Shown: positions 1 through 9,033 of the stretch, one piece after another
Numbering within the stretch: the first letter of the stretch is position 1
Layout of the letters: every line of letters begins with the position of its first letter
Origin: CAZMGV01 sp964621525 [NCBI: uncultured bacterium]
GTDB lineage: Bacteria > JAGRBM01
DNA: 64,000 nt
Direction: 5' to 3'
NCBI GenBank assembly: GCA_964621525.1
Contig: CAZUMS010000004.1
Coordinates: 106,730-170,729, forward strand
Position numbers and translations under genes: made by a program
Notes under the pieces: model-generated
What the model saw: only the letters and a program-made list of their open reading frames with translations
What the model was told of the DNA's origin: nothing
The model's database searches: none

Positions 1-327
1 GGTAATCGCAGGGGCTGGCGCAGGAGCAGCGGCAATGGCGGATGCCGAAGCCGGTGCTGAAGCCGCCGGAACCGAAGCTGCCGGAACGGCTGGTTCGGTG
101 GCGGCGGCCGGAGCCGACGTGGCAGGCTGGGCTTCGGCTGGCGGCGCAGCTGGAGGGGCTTCAGTAGAGGGAGCCGCCGTATCCGGCTTCTTCCCGACAT
201 ACCAGGACGACGACGGATTGCTGAACGACTGGAACGCCACCCCGCCGATGCCAAGCGCGGCAACGAGGGTCAGTGCAGCGAGCGTCATCGGACCGGCGGC
301 GGACGGTTTTGCGGCTGTCTGAGCCAT
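1..327 (-). CDS. Membrane-anchored Ala/Pro-rich protein, N-terminal part (runs off the left edge)
   Basis: An open frame starts at the ATG on the minus strand at 327 and has no stop before the window edge, giving 109 codons. It begins MAQTAAKPSAAGPM, followed by a hydrophobic stretch at about residues 14-29 that fits one membrane segment or signal anchor. After a short SSSWYVGKKPD region it becomes an almost pure Ala/Pro/Ser/Glu linker, as in cell-envelope proteins whose folded domain stands away from the membrane (TonB-like or SPOR-like proteins are typical). No domain is visible before the edge, so the function is unknown. The plus-strand alanine-rich frame over the same bases is its shadow. 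Confidence 0.55.
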   Translation of the reverse strand, partial: MAQTAAKPSAAGPMTLAALTLVAALGIGGVAFQSFSNPSSSWYVGKKPDTAAPSTEAPPAAPPAEAQPATSAPAAATEPAVPAASVPAASAPASASAIAAAPAPAPAIT

Positions 328-383
328 GGATGGCTGTTTTTACCGCGAGAAGCCCCACAGGAGCAAGGTTGCAGAAAAGAGTT

Positions 384-414
384 GGGCGCTCCGGGCCGGG
401 AACCCGGAGCGCCC
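384..414 (-). terminator. Perfect 12-bp hairpin, probable Rho-independent terminator
   Basis: GGGCGCTCCGGG (384-395) and CCCGGAGCGCCC (403-414) are exact inverted repeats around a 7-nt loop. On the minus strand the stem is followed by AACTCTTTTCTG, a moderate T-tract. It lies about 50 nt past the porin stop, so it likely ends the porin transcript before the leftmost gene. Confidence 0.7.
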
Positions 415-466
415 TGTGGACTTGAAGGGACACACCCTGGTGAGAGGGTGATGGGGTGCTAACCGC

Positions 467-1873
467 TTACCAGTCGGCCTGGATGCGCGACTGGAACACG
501 TTCAGGCTGCCCTTGGGCATGAAGAGCGTGAGCGAATCGGAATCCTTCACCGTGACGTAGGTCCAGTTGTTCTTCAGGGTGAAGTTCGGGGTCATGTACC
601 AGTTCAGTGCGACGGTGAAGTCGTTCATCTTGCCGCCGTCACCACCTATGAAGTTCAGGGGACCGGCAGGCAGGGCCACCTGATCGGCACCCGCATCGCG
701 CGGACCGGCAAGCGCCGTGGCCGAACGGCCAGGGGCGTTCTTGTCCTTGAAGTCGGTCTGGGCCCAGCGCAGCGCCAGTTCCCACGCGCCGATGCCGCCG
801 TCGACGATCGCGTTCTCTTTCAGCTTGGGGCGGTCGAAAGTGCCGCCCTTATAGGCGCGGTAGCCGTTGTACATCAGGCCGCCCTGGAGGTAGTAACCCC
901 AGAGAGTCGGGTTCCCCATGCCGCGGCGGTTCACCTTGGTGATGTCGTACTCACCCTGCAGCGACACCGAGATGTTCTCGAAGTTCTGCTGGGCGGCCAG
1001 TTCAAACCCGAAGATATTGACGGCTTTCACCGAGCCGAGGCCCGCGCCATTCACCACGCTGGCCGGAGTCAGCTGGCCCATCGTGCCGGTCTGGATCAGC
1101 GTCGAGCCCTGATTGAACGCCGGCTTCGCGGAGAACGACACCGAGTCCACTTGCGGCGACTTCCAGCTGTAGGCGAAGCCGAGGTGCAGGAGTTCCTTGC
1201 CGCCGTCTTCGAGCAGGGGCGCCCAGGTCATGCGGGTCGTCCAGTTGTGGGCCGTATCGTCGGCGACCGAAAGCCGGTGGTTCGCACCGGTTTCACGGAA
1301 GATACCGGTCGTGATTGTCGCCGTCTTGTTCAGCAGGCTGGTGTTGGCGATCGAGATACCCATGTTCCGGGCCGGAGCGAAGGCGCCGGTCACGGACGAC
1401 CGCTCCAGGAACGTGATAAAGCGGCTGGAGGTCAGCTCTTCCAGCGAGAACGGCTCCTTAAAGTGACCGATCTTGATATCCAGGTCGCCCGGCAGCTTCT
1501 TGAGCGCAATGAACGCATCCTCGAAGGTCGCGGCATTGCCGGCGAAGTTCGGCTGGAACTTCACTTCAAAGTGCTTGTAAACGGTGCAGCTCATGTCGAG
1601 ACGGCCGGTACGAATATTCGTGCCGTCCTTCATCGGGTAGCCGTCCTTGGGGAGGGGGAGGATGGCGCCGTTGGCGGCCTCCATCTTCTTGTCGGCGACC
1701 TGCCAGTACCAGTCGAAGTAGATACGGCCGCCGATGGCGCAGCTGGCCTCATCGCTCTTCAGCTTGATGCCGTCTTTCCATTCGACCTTGAAGTCGCCTG
1801 CGTTGGCCACGGCCGAGGTGGCGAGTACCATACCCGCCGCGAGCCATGCCTTGAGCCTGTTCTTCGTGTCCAT
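467..1873 (-). CDS. Phosphate-selective porin O/P family outer-membrane protein
   Basis: This is a predicted outer-membrane beta-barrel porin of the OprO/OprP-like family, which passes anions or small solutes. The mature region shows family hallmarks: the early GGRIYFDWYW strand, then GHFKEPFSLEEL, SSRFITFLERS and AFAPARNMGIS, then alternating barrel strands ending with a C-terminal aromatic (QADW). I chose the ATG at 1873 rather than 1936 because it begins a clean signal peptide (MDTKNRLKAW, then a hydrophobic core ending ANA-GD) and has GGGAG seven nt upstream. That gives 468 residues, normal for the family. It is transcribed alone and followed by a strong hairpin. Phosphate selectivity is the family name only; I see no pho box and do not infer the substrate. 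Confidence 0.88.
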   Translation of the reverse strand: MDTKNRLKAWLAAGMVLATSAVANAGDFKVEWKDGIKLKSDEASCAIGGRIYFDWYWQVADKKMEAANGAILPLPKDGYPMKDGTNIRTGRLDMSCTVYKHFEVKFQPNFAGNAATFEDAFIALKKLPGDLDIKIGHFKEPFSLEELTSSRFITFLERSSVTGAFAPARNMGISIANTSLLNKTATITTGIFRETGANHRLSVADDTAHNWTTRMTWAPLLEDGGKELLHLGFAYSWKSPQVDSVSFSAKPAFNQGSTLIQTGTMGQLTPASVVNGAGLGSVKAVNIFGFELAAQQNFENISVSLQGEYDITKVNRRGMGNPTLWGYYLQGGLMYNGYRAYKGGTFDRPKLKENAIVDGGIGAWELALRWAQTDFKDKNAPGRSATALAGPRDAGADQVALPAGPLNFIGGDGGKMNDFTVALNWYMTPNFTLKNNWTYVTVKDSDSLTLFMPKGSLNVFQSRIQADW

Positions 1874-2216
1874 CCGTATCTCCCTTTCGAGGTTTGGTTT
1901 CATCAGATTCACGGGGAGCCGAGGGTTGAATTTCATGGCCGCTCGCCTTGCGGCGGCGTCATGCTGGTGTTTCCCGGCCAGTTCCTCCCCTGCTCCTCCG
2001 TGGTTCCGCGTCCCATAAGGGTCCTGCGGTTCCCGAAGGAGGACGGGGGGAGCCTACGTCCGGCCCGTGGCAGGACTATGGAGATGGTGTGACGAATTCG
2101 TTACGCCGCACGGAGACGGGGAAACGCAACAGGGCGGTATCAGGGCTGCCCCCGGACGTGGGCCGTATCATGGACAGCTCCAGCCCTGTACCGGTAGGAT
2201 TCAGCCCTGTAAACCG
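1874..2216. other. Intergenic region between divergent porin and radical SAM genes
   Basis: There is no credible gene in these 343 bases. The frames crossing it are GC-rich shadows or upstream extensions of the two flanking genes. It must hold both divergent promoters. CAGCCCTGTA occurs twice (about 2182 and 2203) just before the radical SAM start; its meaning is unclear. Confidence 0.5.
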
Positions 2217-3767
2217 ATGAAAGTCCTGCTGGTCAATCCGCCGACGACCAACGTGCATGTTCCCGAAAACACGCCGCTCGGGCTCCTGTACCTGGCGGCC
2301 GCCGTCCGCGACATCTCGGAGCCCTGGGTGATCGACGGCGATGCCATGAAACTGTCCGGTGACGGCCTGTTCCGGCGCTTACTGGAAGAACGGCCGGAGG
2401 TCCTCGGCCTCACCTGCACGACCTACAGCTACAAGGCGATGCTGGAGCTGGCGGCCTACAGCAGGAAACACCTGCCGGGAACCGTCATCGTCATCGGCGG
2501 GCCGCATGTGACCGCCTATCCGCAACAGGCGCTACTTGAGTCCAGGGCCGACTACCTGATTACCAGGGAAGGTGAGATCGCCTTCCGGGACCTGATCCTC
2601 GGGCTCAAGGGCGAGATGCCCCTCCCCGCCAAAGGCTCCGTAATCGAGGGCGTGCCGCTCGAACCCATGGAGCGGTTCGGCAGACCGGCGCGCGACCTGC
2701 TGGAACCCGGCCTCTACGGCTATCTCGGCAACCATCCCCGCCACGTGGCCCCTGAAGCAGTCATGCTCTGGGGCCGGGGCTGCCCGCACAAGTGCACCTT
2801 CTGTTCGGATGTCGTCTTCATGGACCGCAAGACCCGGTTCCGCGATGTGGGCGCTATTCTGGACGAGATCGGCGAGCTCAAGCGGCTCGGGTTCCGGGAG
2901 ATTTTCGTCTACGACGACGAGCTTGCCGGCATGAACCCGCAAGAGAACGCCTGGATCGCCGAGATCTGCCGGGGGATCATCGAACGCGGATACAACGACC
3001 TCGCCTTCAAGTGCCAGGGCCGGTGCTCGAAGTTCGCCACGCAGGAGATTCTGGACCTCATGGCCGAGGCCGGTTTCCGCACGATCATGTGGGGCGTCGA
3101 AAGCGGATCGCCGGCGATCCTGCGCGCCACCCGCAAGGGAACGACCCGCGAAGCCATCGAATCGACCATGGAGCGGTGCCGCAAGGCGGGCATCGAGCGC
3201 TGGATGTTCCTCATCGTCGGCTTCCCGGAGGAAACCGTGGACGACCTGCGCATGACGCACGACCTCGTGGACAAGGTGAAGCCGGAATACGTTCAGGTCA
3301 CGTTCGCGACGCCCTATCCGTCGGCCCTGTCCGAGCGTGCCCTGCGCGAGAACCGCGTGCAGAACTGGGACATCGACACCTGGAACACCCACCGGCCGGT
3401 GATCCGGTGCGACCACCTCACCGACGACGAGCTGATCGTCTGGCGCGAGAAGATCCTCGCCGCCTGCGACCGCCATCACCGCGTGGAGCCGCAGCCCGGC
3501 ATGCATATTTCGGAAGAGGTGATCGGCCAGTCCTGCTACTCGGGGTTGGTCGTCGGGCTCGATACCTCAAGGGGCCTGCCGTCGGGCGACTCGCCCCGCA
3601 CGCTCCAGCACCAGATCCCCACGCTGAGGGATCACTGGGACGCCGCGCGCCTTGTCTGGGAACAGCAGGGAGTCCGGGGGCTCTACGGCAAGGCGGTCCG
3701 CGCCTTCCACCGGCACGTCACCGGAAAGCCGGTGCCGCCCGAGAGTGCCTTCGTCGGCCAGCAGTAA
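2217..3767 (+). CDS. B12-binding-domain radical SAM protein
   Basis: A 516-residue radical SAM enzyme of the cobalamin-binding class (the group that includes BchE-like cyclases and B12-dependent methylases). The N-terminal third begins MKVLLVNPP and has the Rossmann-type B12-binding fold (VIVIGGPHVTAYPQQAL near 85-100). The iron-sulfur motif CPHKCTFC (Cys189, 193, 196) opens the TIM-barrel, and GVESGSPAIL and IVGFPEET follow as expected. The frame is open upstream to 2067, but the extra 50 residues are low quality and the family starts with KVLLVNPP, so ATG 2217 is chosen. The terminal region carries no recognised extra domain. It stands alone, with a 4-bp gap to the convergent next gene. The substrate cannot be inferred. 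Confidence 0.85.
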   Translation: MKVLLVNPPTTNVHVPENTPLGLLYLAAAVRDISEPWVIDGDAMKLSGDGLFRRLLEERPEVLGLTCTTYSYKAMLELAAYSRKHLPGTVIVIGGPHVTAYPQQALLESRADYLITREGEIAFRDLILGLKGEMPLPAKGSVIEGVPLEPMERFGRPARDLLEPGLYGYLGNHPRHVAPEAVMLWGRGCPHKCTFCSDVVFMDRKTRFRDVGAILDEIGELKRLGFREIFVYDDELAGMNPQENAWIAEICRGIIERGYNDLAFKCQGRCSKFATQEILDLMAEAGFRTIMWGVESGSPAILRATRKGTTREAIESTMERCRKAGIERWMFLIVGFPEETVDDLRMTHDLVDKVKPEYVQVTFATPYPSALSERALRENRVQNWDIDTWNTHRPVIRCDHLTDDELIVWREKILAACDRHHRVEPQPGMHISEEVIGQSCYSGLVVGLDTSRGLPSGDSPRTLQHQIPTLRDHWDAARLVWEQQGVRGLYGKAVRAFHRHVTGKPVPPESAFVGQQ

Positions 3768-3771
3768 ACCG

Positions 3772-4296
3772 TCAGACCAGTTTCCAGGTCTTCAGGAACG
3801 GTACCAGCCCCTTGATGTCGAAGTAGAGAATCCCCGACGCCACCTTCTGGCCCGAAGCCTTCTCGACGATATCCGTATAGAGGGTCGTCATGCCGCGCTG
3901 CATGTTCAGCAGGTCGCGGTGCTTCTCGCCGTGGAGGTGGTACTGCTTGCCGTCACTGGCGGCGAAATCGATGTCGTAGACCATCATCCCGCGGCTCTTG
4001 AGCAGGTTCATCTGCAGGCCGCCGGTCGCGGGCACGTCCTTCGCGAACCCCTCGATCCGCATGACGCCGTCCAGCTTCGCCGTACGGAACACGCCGGCAC
4101 CGGACCTCTTCGAGAGGAATTTGGGAAGCGACGGCGCGTACGCCCGCATGTCGAACTCGACCCGGACCGAGCGGCCCGCCACGGGCCCCGCCGTGAACGT
4201 GCAGTCGCCGCCCATGACCTCGTGAAACTCGAAGCCCTTCACGGGCAGAATCCCCGTGGATGCCGAGAGGTCCGATGCAGTGGTGGAAGTCGCCAT
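3772..4296 (-). CDS. Small partner of the GMC oxidoreductase, cholesterol-oxidase-associated domain
   Basis: A 174-residue protein with no signal peptide. Its C-terminal half (GKQYHLHGEKHRDL, then RGMTTLYTDIV, then GILYFDIKGLVPFLKTW) resembles, from memory, the extra domain that large actinobacterial and myxobacterial cholesterol-oxidase-like GMC proteins carry fused to the flavin part. Here it is a separate gene 45 nt downstream of a GMC oxidoreductase and on the same strand, so the two are probably cotranscribed and may form one enzyme. The family link is a recollection that should be tested by profile search. If wrong, it remains a conserved hypothetical linked to a sterol or long-chain alcohol oxidase. 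Confidence 0.5.
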   Translation of the reverse strand: MATSTTASDLSASTGILPVKGFEFHEVMGGDCTFTAGPVAGRSVRVEFDMRAYAPSLPKFLSKRSGAGVFRTAKLDGVMRIEGFAKDVPATGGLQMNLLKSRGMMVYDIDFAASDGKQYHLHGEKHRDLLNMQRGMTTLYTDIVEKASGQKVASGILYFDIKGLVPFLKTWKLV

Positions 4297-4341
4297 GGTG
4301 TTTGTCTCCTTGGTTTGGGTTTCCGTTGCTTCAGGTCCGGT

Positions 4342-6318
4342 TCAGGCCGCCTCGCTGATCCGGTCGGTGAGCCGGATCCGCTCGTCGATGAACTCCGACG
4401 CCCGTTCCGACATGGCCATGATCGTGAGCTGCGGGTTCACGCCGAGCGAGCTCGGCACGCTCGATCCGTCGCAGATGAACAGGTTGCGGACGTCGTGCGT
4501 CTCGTGCGTGGGCTTCACGACGGACGTCGCCGGGTCGTTGCCCATGATGCAGGTACCGAGCGGGTGGTAGGCGGAAATGTCGAAGTGCCGGGGCGCGAGC
4601 TTCGAGGGGCCTTCCTCCTCGAGCCGCCGGATGCGGCTCTCGGTCGAGAGGTCGTCGTAGATCTGGAGGCCCGGGAACACGCCCCGGGCGCCGGCGGCGA
4701 GATACACGCGCGCGAGAATCGCCTGCGCCCGGATCATCTTGAGCAGGTCCGCCCGGTTCAGGTTGTACGTGATGAGCGGGGCGCCGCCCGGTCCCACGCG
4801 CACGCGGCCGCGGGATTCGTCCTCGATCATGAAGCCGAAGCAGGCGAGCCGGTCGTAGTTGTCGATCAGTTCCGTCCACTTGCGGCCCACGAAGCTCACG
4901 GCCGCACCGCCAAGGTCCAGCGGCGTGAACGCACCCTCGAACCGAATGCCCTCGTCCTCGAACTCCTCGATGGCGTAGCCCTGCGGAATGCCGTTCCAGC
5001 CCTCGATCTTCTCGTCGAACAGGGCCCAGCTCTGGCTCGCCGGGTGAATCGACAGGTTTTTGCCCACCATGCCGGAGCTGTTGGCGAGCCGGTTCTTGAG
5101 CAGCACGACCGGCGTGTACATGGTGCCGCAGGCGAGGACCACGGTCTTCGCCCGCACGAGCAGCGTCACCGGGCGGCCGTCCCGGCTGCGGCCGTAGGCG
5201 ATCACGCCCGTCGCCCGGCCGTTTTCGACGAGAATCTTCTCGACCCGCGCCTCGGTCACGCACATGGCGCCGGCCTTCAGGGCTTCGGGGACGTAGGAAA
5301 CATTCGTGGACCGCTTGGCGTCCGTCGGGCAGCCGAAGCAGCACAGGCCCTGACCGTCGCACTCGGGGGCGTTCCGGCGAAGCGGCTCGTGGCGGTAGCC
5401 CAGGGCCTCGCAGCCGCGGGCGATCACCCGCGCGCAGCCGCCCAGGTATTTCCAGTCGGCGCGGGCGACGCCGAGCATCTTCTCCGCCCGCTGGTAGTAC
5501 GGGTCCAGGGCGTTCGGCGTGAATTCGGCCAGGCCGAACTCGCTCCGCCACTTGGCGAGCACGCGCTCCGGCACCCGGTAGCAGGTGCCGGAGTTGATCG
5601 TGGTCGTTCCCCCCAGCGTGTTGCCGAGCGGGATCGGGATCACCGTGTTGCCGAGCGAAACGGTCGCCCCCTGCGCGCGGTACATCTTCCGCTGCATATC
5701 GACGGAGTGGCCGGTGAAATCCATGCGGGTGAAGTGGCGGCCTTCCTCGATCATGAGGACGGCATGGCCTTTCGCCGCCAGTGCATTCGCCACGGGCGCG
5801 CCGCCGGCGCCCGTACCGACGACGACGCAATCGACTTCGAGCTCCTCGCGGTCCGTCTCCTGGTCCGAAAGGCTCGTGATCTGGCTGTCCCAGCGGTTCT
5901 TCTCGGGATGCGAGGGAAGCTGGACGCCGAACTTGCAGCCCATGTCCTCCCAGATCTTCCGGTCGTTGAGGTAGGCGAGCTTCATCGGAGCGAGGAGGCC
6001 GCGCACCGGCCAGAACGTCGCCTGATTCCCATAGAGCCGCTCGAGCACGGCCTCGCGGTCGTCGCGGGAATCGAGACGGGAGAAAGTCCGCCCCTTGAGC
6101 GGCACGGCCGCCGCCTCGATCGCCCAGAGCAGCGACCGGTAGAATCCCTGGCCTGCGGGGCCGAGCTTGCCGATGAAGTTCTCGATCTTTTCGACGACGG
6201 TAAGGTCCGGCTCGGGAAGCACCTTCCCGGCAGGGAAGGCCGCACCGGCGATCTTGAGGAGAATGTCCCGCTCTGTCCCGGTCAGGAACCGGACCCGCTC
6301 TTTTGAGGACTCGGACAT
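4342..6318 (-). CDS. GMC-family FAD-dependent oxidoreductase (long-chain alcohol or sterol oxidase type)
   Basis: This protein would oxidise an alcohol to an aldehyde or ketone using FAD. A roughly 165-residue N-terminal helical region (DILLKIAGAAFPAG, as in long-chain alcohol oxidases) precedes the dinucleotide-binding motif VVVGTGAGGAPVANAL. The GMC signature GNTLGGTTTINSG comes next, and the C-terminus has HPLGTCIMG (near 586) and GVNPQLTIMAMSE (catalytic His/Asn region near 627). A CPTDAKRS segment with several Cys (CDGQGLCCFGCPTD) matches GMC members with cysteine-rich insertions. Starts at 6327 (GTG), 6324 and 6318 are all in frame; 6318 has GGGG nine nt upstream. It leads a likely two-gene operon with the 174-residue gene, and an operator-like palindrome lies just upstream. 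Confidence 0.85.
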   Translation of the reverse strand: MSESSKERVRFLTGTERDILLKIAGAAFPAGKVLPEPDLTVVEKIENFIGKLGPAGQGFYRSLLWAIEAAAVPLKGRTFSRLDSRDDREAVLERLYGNQATFWPVRGLLAPMKLAYLNDRKIWEDMGCKFGVQLPSHPEKNRWDSQITSLSDQETDREELEVDCVVVGTGAGGAPVANALAAKGHAVLMIEEGRHFTRMDFTGHSVDMQRKMYRAQGATVSLGNTVIPIPLGNTLGGTTTINSGTCYRVPERVLAKWRSEFGLAEFTPNALDPYYQRAEKMLGVARADWKYLGGCARVIARGCEALGYRHEPLRRNAPECDGQGLCCFGCPTDAKRSTNVSYVPEALKAGAMCVTEARVEKILVENGRATGVIAYGRSRDGRPVTLLVRAKTVVLACGTMYTPVVLLKNRLANSSGMVGKNLSIHPASQSWALFDEKIEGWNGIPQGYAIEEFEDEGIRFEGAFTPLDLGGAAVSFVGRKWTELIDNYDRLACFGFMIEDESRGRVRVGPGGAPLITYNLNRADLLKMIRAQAILARVYLAAGARGVFPGLQIYDDLSTESRIRRLEEEGPSKLAPRHFDISAYHPLGTCIMGNDPATSVVKPTHETHDVRNLFICDGSSVPSSLGVNPQLTIMAMSERASEFIDERIRLTDRISEAA

Positions 6319-6340
6319 GCACATCACCCCGCACTCAAAT

Positions 6341-6356
6341 TAGACACCATTGTCTA
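6341..6356. promoter_or_regulatory. TAGACA-N4-TGTCTA palindrome, candidate operator
   Basis: A perfect 6-bp inverted repeat with a 4-bp spacer lies 23 nt upstream of the GMC start, in an AT-rich stretch. The size and symmetry fit a TetR-type operator, but no regulator gene lies beside it. Its position over the likely promoter suggests repression of the GMC gene. Confidence 0.4.
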
Positions 6357-6473
6357 GTTTTGCGCAAGTAAATTCGTATTACAAAGTTAGACCGAAAATT
6401 CCCCTGTCATTACAAGTGGTTAAATCTTACTCGGACAGGAGATCCAGCCGGGAGCGCCCGCCCGGCATGGCGC

Positions 6474-8075
6474 TTAGTCCGCCAGCACCACTTCGCTGAA
6501 GGCATAGATCAGGATTCCCCAAGGGCCGGGGGCCGTACGGCTTGCCACGTCGAGCCCGACTTTCACGTATTTCCGGAGCCGGGCGTTCCGTTCTTTCTCG
6601 AGGGCAGCTTCGGCCGCCGCTCCTGTAAGGGGCTCGATTCCGGCGAGTACGGCGGGCGCAGGAGTGCCGGCCTGTGCAACCTCATCTTCCACATGCTTCT
6701 CAAGCGTCGTCTGGACCTTCGCCAGAACCGCCGCCTCGTTCTCCAGACTCCGGCTCGAATCCCAGCTCCGTACCACTTCCAGATTGGCGCTCTGGACGGT
6801 GATGATGTTGTGGGCTTCCTGGTATTTCCCGGCCATTGCCAGCCTGGAGGCCTCCTTGAGGGCAAGGGCGTTGGCGAAGATCACGCCGTTGCGGGCGATA
6901 TCCCGGTTAACGGATTTCGCGCCGGTGCCGCCCCAGACGACCGCAGGTTCGGCCTGCAGCGATACCGGGGCGGAGGACGCACTGGCGGCACCCTGTTTCA
7001 CCTCCGAATAAGCCAGCGTGGCCCGCAGCGGGCGGATCTCGCCCTTCCCCTCGCCCTCGACCTCCACCATGAGGATGCGCCAGTCGTCCAGGTTGAGCTC
7101 GCCGAGCGGAATCTTCACCCGGCCTTCGGCGTCCGGCGGGTGGTTCTCGAAACCATAGACCGTAACCACACGGAAACCCGGCGCCGGTTCGACCGTCACG
7201 TTCACGTCGCGGGCAACGGGCATGATGGTCGAACGGAGATCCTCGCGCAGAATTTTCGTCAGCGTCGAGGCCTTGTCCGCGAAGTAGTAATGTCCCTGCG
7301 ACTTCTCCGCGATGTCGCGGAGAACGTCCTCCTCGACATCAAGCCCGATTCCCACCGTCGAGATCCGGACACCTTTCGCGTATTTCTTCCCGGTATAACC
7401 GGCCAGCTGCTCAGGCGTCCGGAGACGGACGTCGGACTTGCCGTCCGTGATCAGGATCATCCTCGACGTTACCCCGGACGAGAATTTGCCGATGGCCGAG
7501 TAACCCTCGATCAGACCTTCCTCGATCAGCGTCCCTCCGTTTGGAACAAGTCCGCCGATTTTCTCAATAATCTTCTCGCGACTGCCCTGACCGATCTGCA
7601 CGGGCGCAACCGCCACCTCGGCCATACTGTTAAAGACAATCAGCGCGAATTCGTCCCCTTCATTGAGTTCCCGGACGCTCGCCATCAGGGCCGCTTTGGC
7701 ATCTTCGAGCTTGTTGCCGTCCTTCATCGACCCGCTGGTATCCAGCACGATGCACAGTCCGAGCGGGTCCCGCTGTTCCTCGCGCGAAACCGGCCGGGTC
7801 CGCACGGCGACCTGCGCCAGGGTTTTCCGGATGCCCGCTGCAAGCTCCGGCTGCAGATAATCGACCTGGAGTGCGGCGGCCTGCCCCGCCGGCGGCGGCT
7901 TCAGTCCCGGCTGCGGGAAGGCGTTGATATACTCGTCGACCCGGAGGCGGCTGCCGAAATCGAGCGACCCCGCATCGACGGCCTTCTTCGTGTAGTAATA
8001 GGAACCCGTCTTCGACGGCGAGCACCCCGCCGCCAGTACGGCCAGCAGAAGCACCGGTAACAGACGTCTGGTCAT
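6474..8075 (-). CDS. VWA-domain lipoprotein
   Basis: A 533-residue lipoprotein with an N-terminal signal (MTRRLLPVLLLAVLAAGC) ending in an LAAG-C lipobox. A short proximal region (YYYTKKAVDAG, VDEYINAFP) is typical of YfbK-like VWA lipoproteins. The von Willebrand A domain starts near residue 108, with an intact MIDAS DTSGSM (113-118), a later threonine in NGGTL and ITDGKSD. The C-terminal half has a beta-rich domain and helices. ATG 8075 has GGGAG upstream; the frame is open far upstream (to 9050), but that part is antisense to a dioxygenase and is rejected. It likely works at the periplasmic face in metal-dependent protein binding. It is divergent from the DODA gene with an 87-bp gap. Confidence 0.85.
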   Translation of the reverse strand: MTRRLLPVLLLAVLAAGCSPSKTGSYYYTKKAVDAGSLDFGSRLRVDEYINAFPQPGLKPPPAGQAAALQVDYLQPELAAGIRKTLAQVAVRTRPVSREEQRDPLGLCIVLDTSGSMKDGNKLEDAKAALMASVRELNEGDEFALIVFNSMAEVAVAPVQIGQGSREKIIEKIGGLVPNGGTLIEEGLIEGYSAIGKFSSGVTSRMILITDGKSDVRLRTPEQLAGYTGKKYAKGVRISTVGIGLDVEEDVLRDIAEKSQGHYYFADKASTLTKILREDLRSTIMPVARDVNVTVEPAPGFRVVTVYGFENHPPDAEGRVKIPLGELNLDDWRILMVEVEGEGKGEIRPLRATLAYSEVKQGAASASSAPVSLQAEPAVVWGGTGAKSVNRDIARNGVIFANALALKEASRLAMAGKYQEAHNIITVQSANLEVVRSWDSSRSLENEAAVLAKVQTTLEKHVEDEVAQAGTPAPAVLAGIEPLTGAAAEAALEKERNARLRKYVKVGLDVASRTAPGPWGILIYAFSEVVLAD

Positions 8076-8162
8076 GACAACTCCCTCTCGCGTTCCGGAC
8101 AGAACTATATTCATACTTCCGAAGTCCCCATTGTGACCACGCTCACCCAAGGACCGCCAGTC

Positions 8163-8948
8163 ATGAATTTCCCCGTACTGTTCGTCTCCCACGGATCGCC
8201 GGTGACGGCCGTCGAGGTGGACGGCTACAACCGGGCCCTTGAGGCCTTCGCTGCGCGGATTCCAAAACCGGACGCGATCGTTGCCGTCTCCGCCCACTGG
8301 GAGGCGCAGGGGCCGGTGCGGGTCACGGCGTCGGAGGCTCCCCGGACGATCCACGATTTCGGCGGCTTTCCCGAAGAACTGTACCGGATCCTCTACCCCG
8401 CCCCCGGAGCCCCGGCCCTGGCTGAAAGGATCGTCCGGCTGCTTTCGCAGGGCGGTGTCCCGGCCCTGCCCGATCCTGCCCGGGGCCTCGATCACGGCGT
8501 CTGGACACCACTCCTCTATCTCTATCCGAAGGCGGACGTGCCGGTCGTTGCCGTCTCGCTCCCGGTCCCCCGAACGCCGGACTTCCTCTTGCGGCTCGGC
8601 GCGCTCCTCGCCCCGCTCCGCCGGGAGAACGTCCTCCTCTACGGGAGTGGCGGCCTCGTCCACAACCTCGGCCTCGTGAAGTTCGCCGCGAAATACGCAC
8701 CCGTGGACGGCTGGGCGGAGCAGTTCGACCGCTGGACTGCCGCGAAGATCGACGCCCTCGACGTGGATGCGCTCTCGAAGTGGCCGGACTACGGCCCCGC
8801 GGCCCGGATGTCCGTCCCCACGACCGAGCACTTCGATCCGGTGTTCCCCGTCCTCGGTGCGAGGCTCGGAGGCGACCGGGCCGTCACCCTCCACGAGGGC
8901 TTCCACTACGGGAATCTCTCCATGCGGTGCTTCGCGCTGGAAAGCTGA
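8163..8948 (+). CDS. Class III extradiol dioxygenase, 4,5-DOPA dioxygenase (YgiD/LigB) type
   Basis: A 261-residue enzyme of the LigB superfamily, DODA subgroup, expected to open a catechol ring next to the hydroxyls using a single metal. The conserved histidines are visible in context: VSHGSP near residue 10, SAHWEAQ near 44, GLVHNLG near 167 and the terminal GFHYGN. HDFGGFPEELY and RGLDHGVWTPL are subgroup signatures. The start is ATG 8163, with AAGGA nine nt upstream; an in-frame GTG at 8133 lacks a ribosome site. It reads away from the VWA gene and is followed 85 nt later by a MaoC gene, though a shared transcript is uncertain. Confidence 0.87.
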   Translation: MNFPVLFVSHGSPVTAVEVDGYNRALEAFAARIPKPDAIVAVSAHWEAQGPVRVTASEAPRTIHDFGGFPEELYRILYPAPGAPALAERIVRLLSQGGVPALPDPARGLDHGVWTPLLYLYPKADVPVVAVSLPVPRTPDFLLRLGALLAPLRRENVLLYGSGGLVHNLGLVKFAAKYAPVDGWAEQFDRWTAAKIDALDVDALSKWPDYGPAARMSVPTTEHFDPVFPVLGARLGGDRAVTLHEGFHYGNLSMRCFALES

Positions 8949-9033
8949 GGCGACAATTCGGTGACAGTCCGCCTGCCCCCGTTGCGGCGCGGCCGGGAGC
9001 CGGGCCACCCTCAATGTCCGGAGGGTGTCCGCC

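Noticed and set aside
35-322. Plus-strand 95-residue alanine/glycine-rich frame
   Set aside because: Antisense shadow of the minus-strand membrane protein whose Ala/Pro linker gives the composition; it lacks any sequence feature of a protein.
3652-6306. 884-residue plus-strand frame over the GMC gene
   Set aside because: Antisense to a protein with intact FAD and catalytic motifs; typical GC-rich mirror frame.
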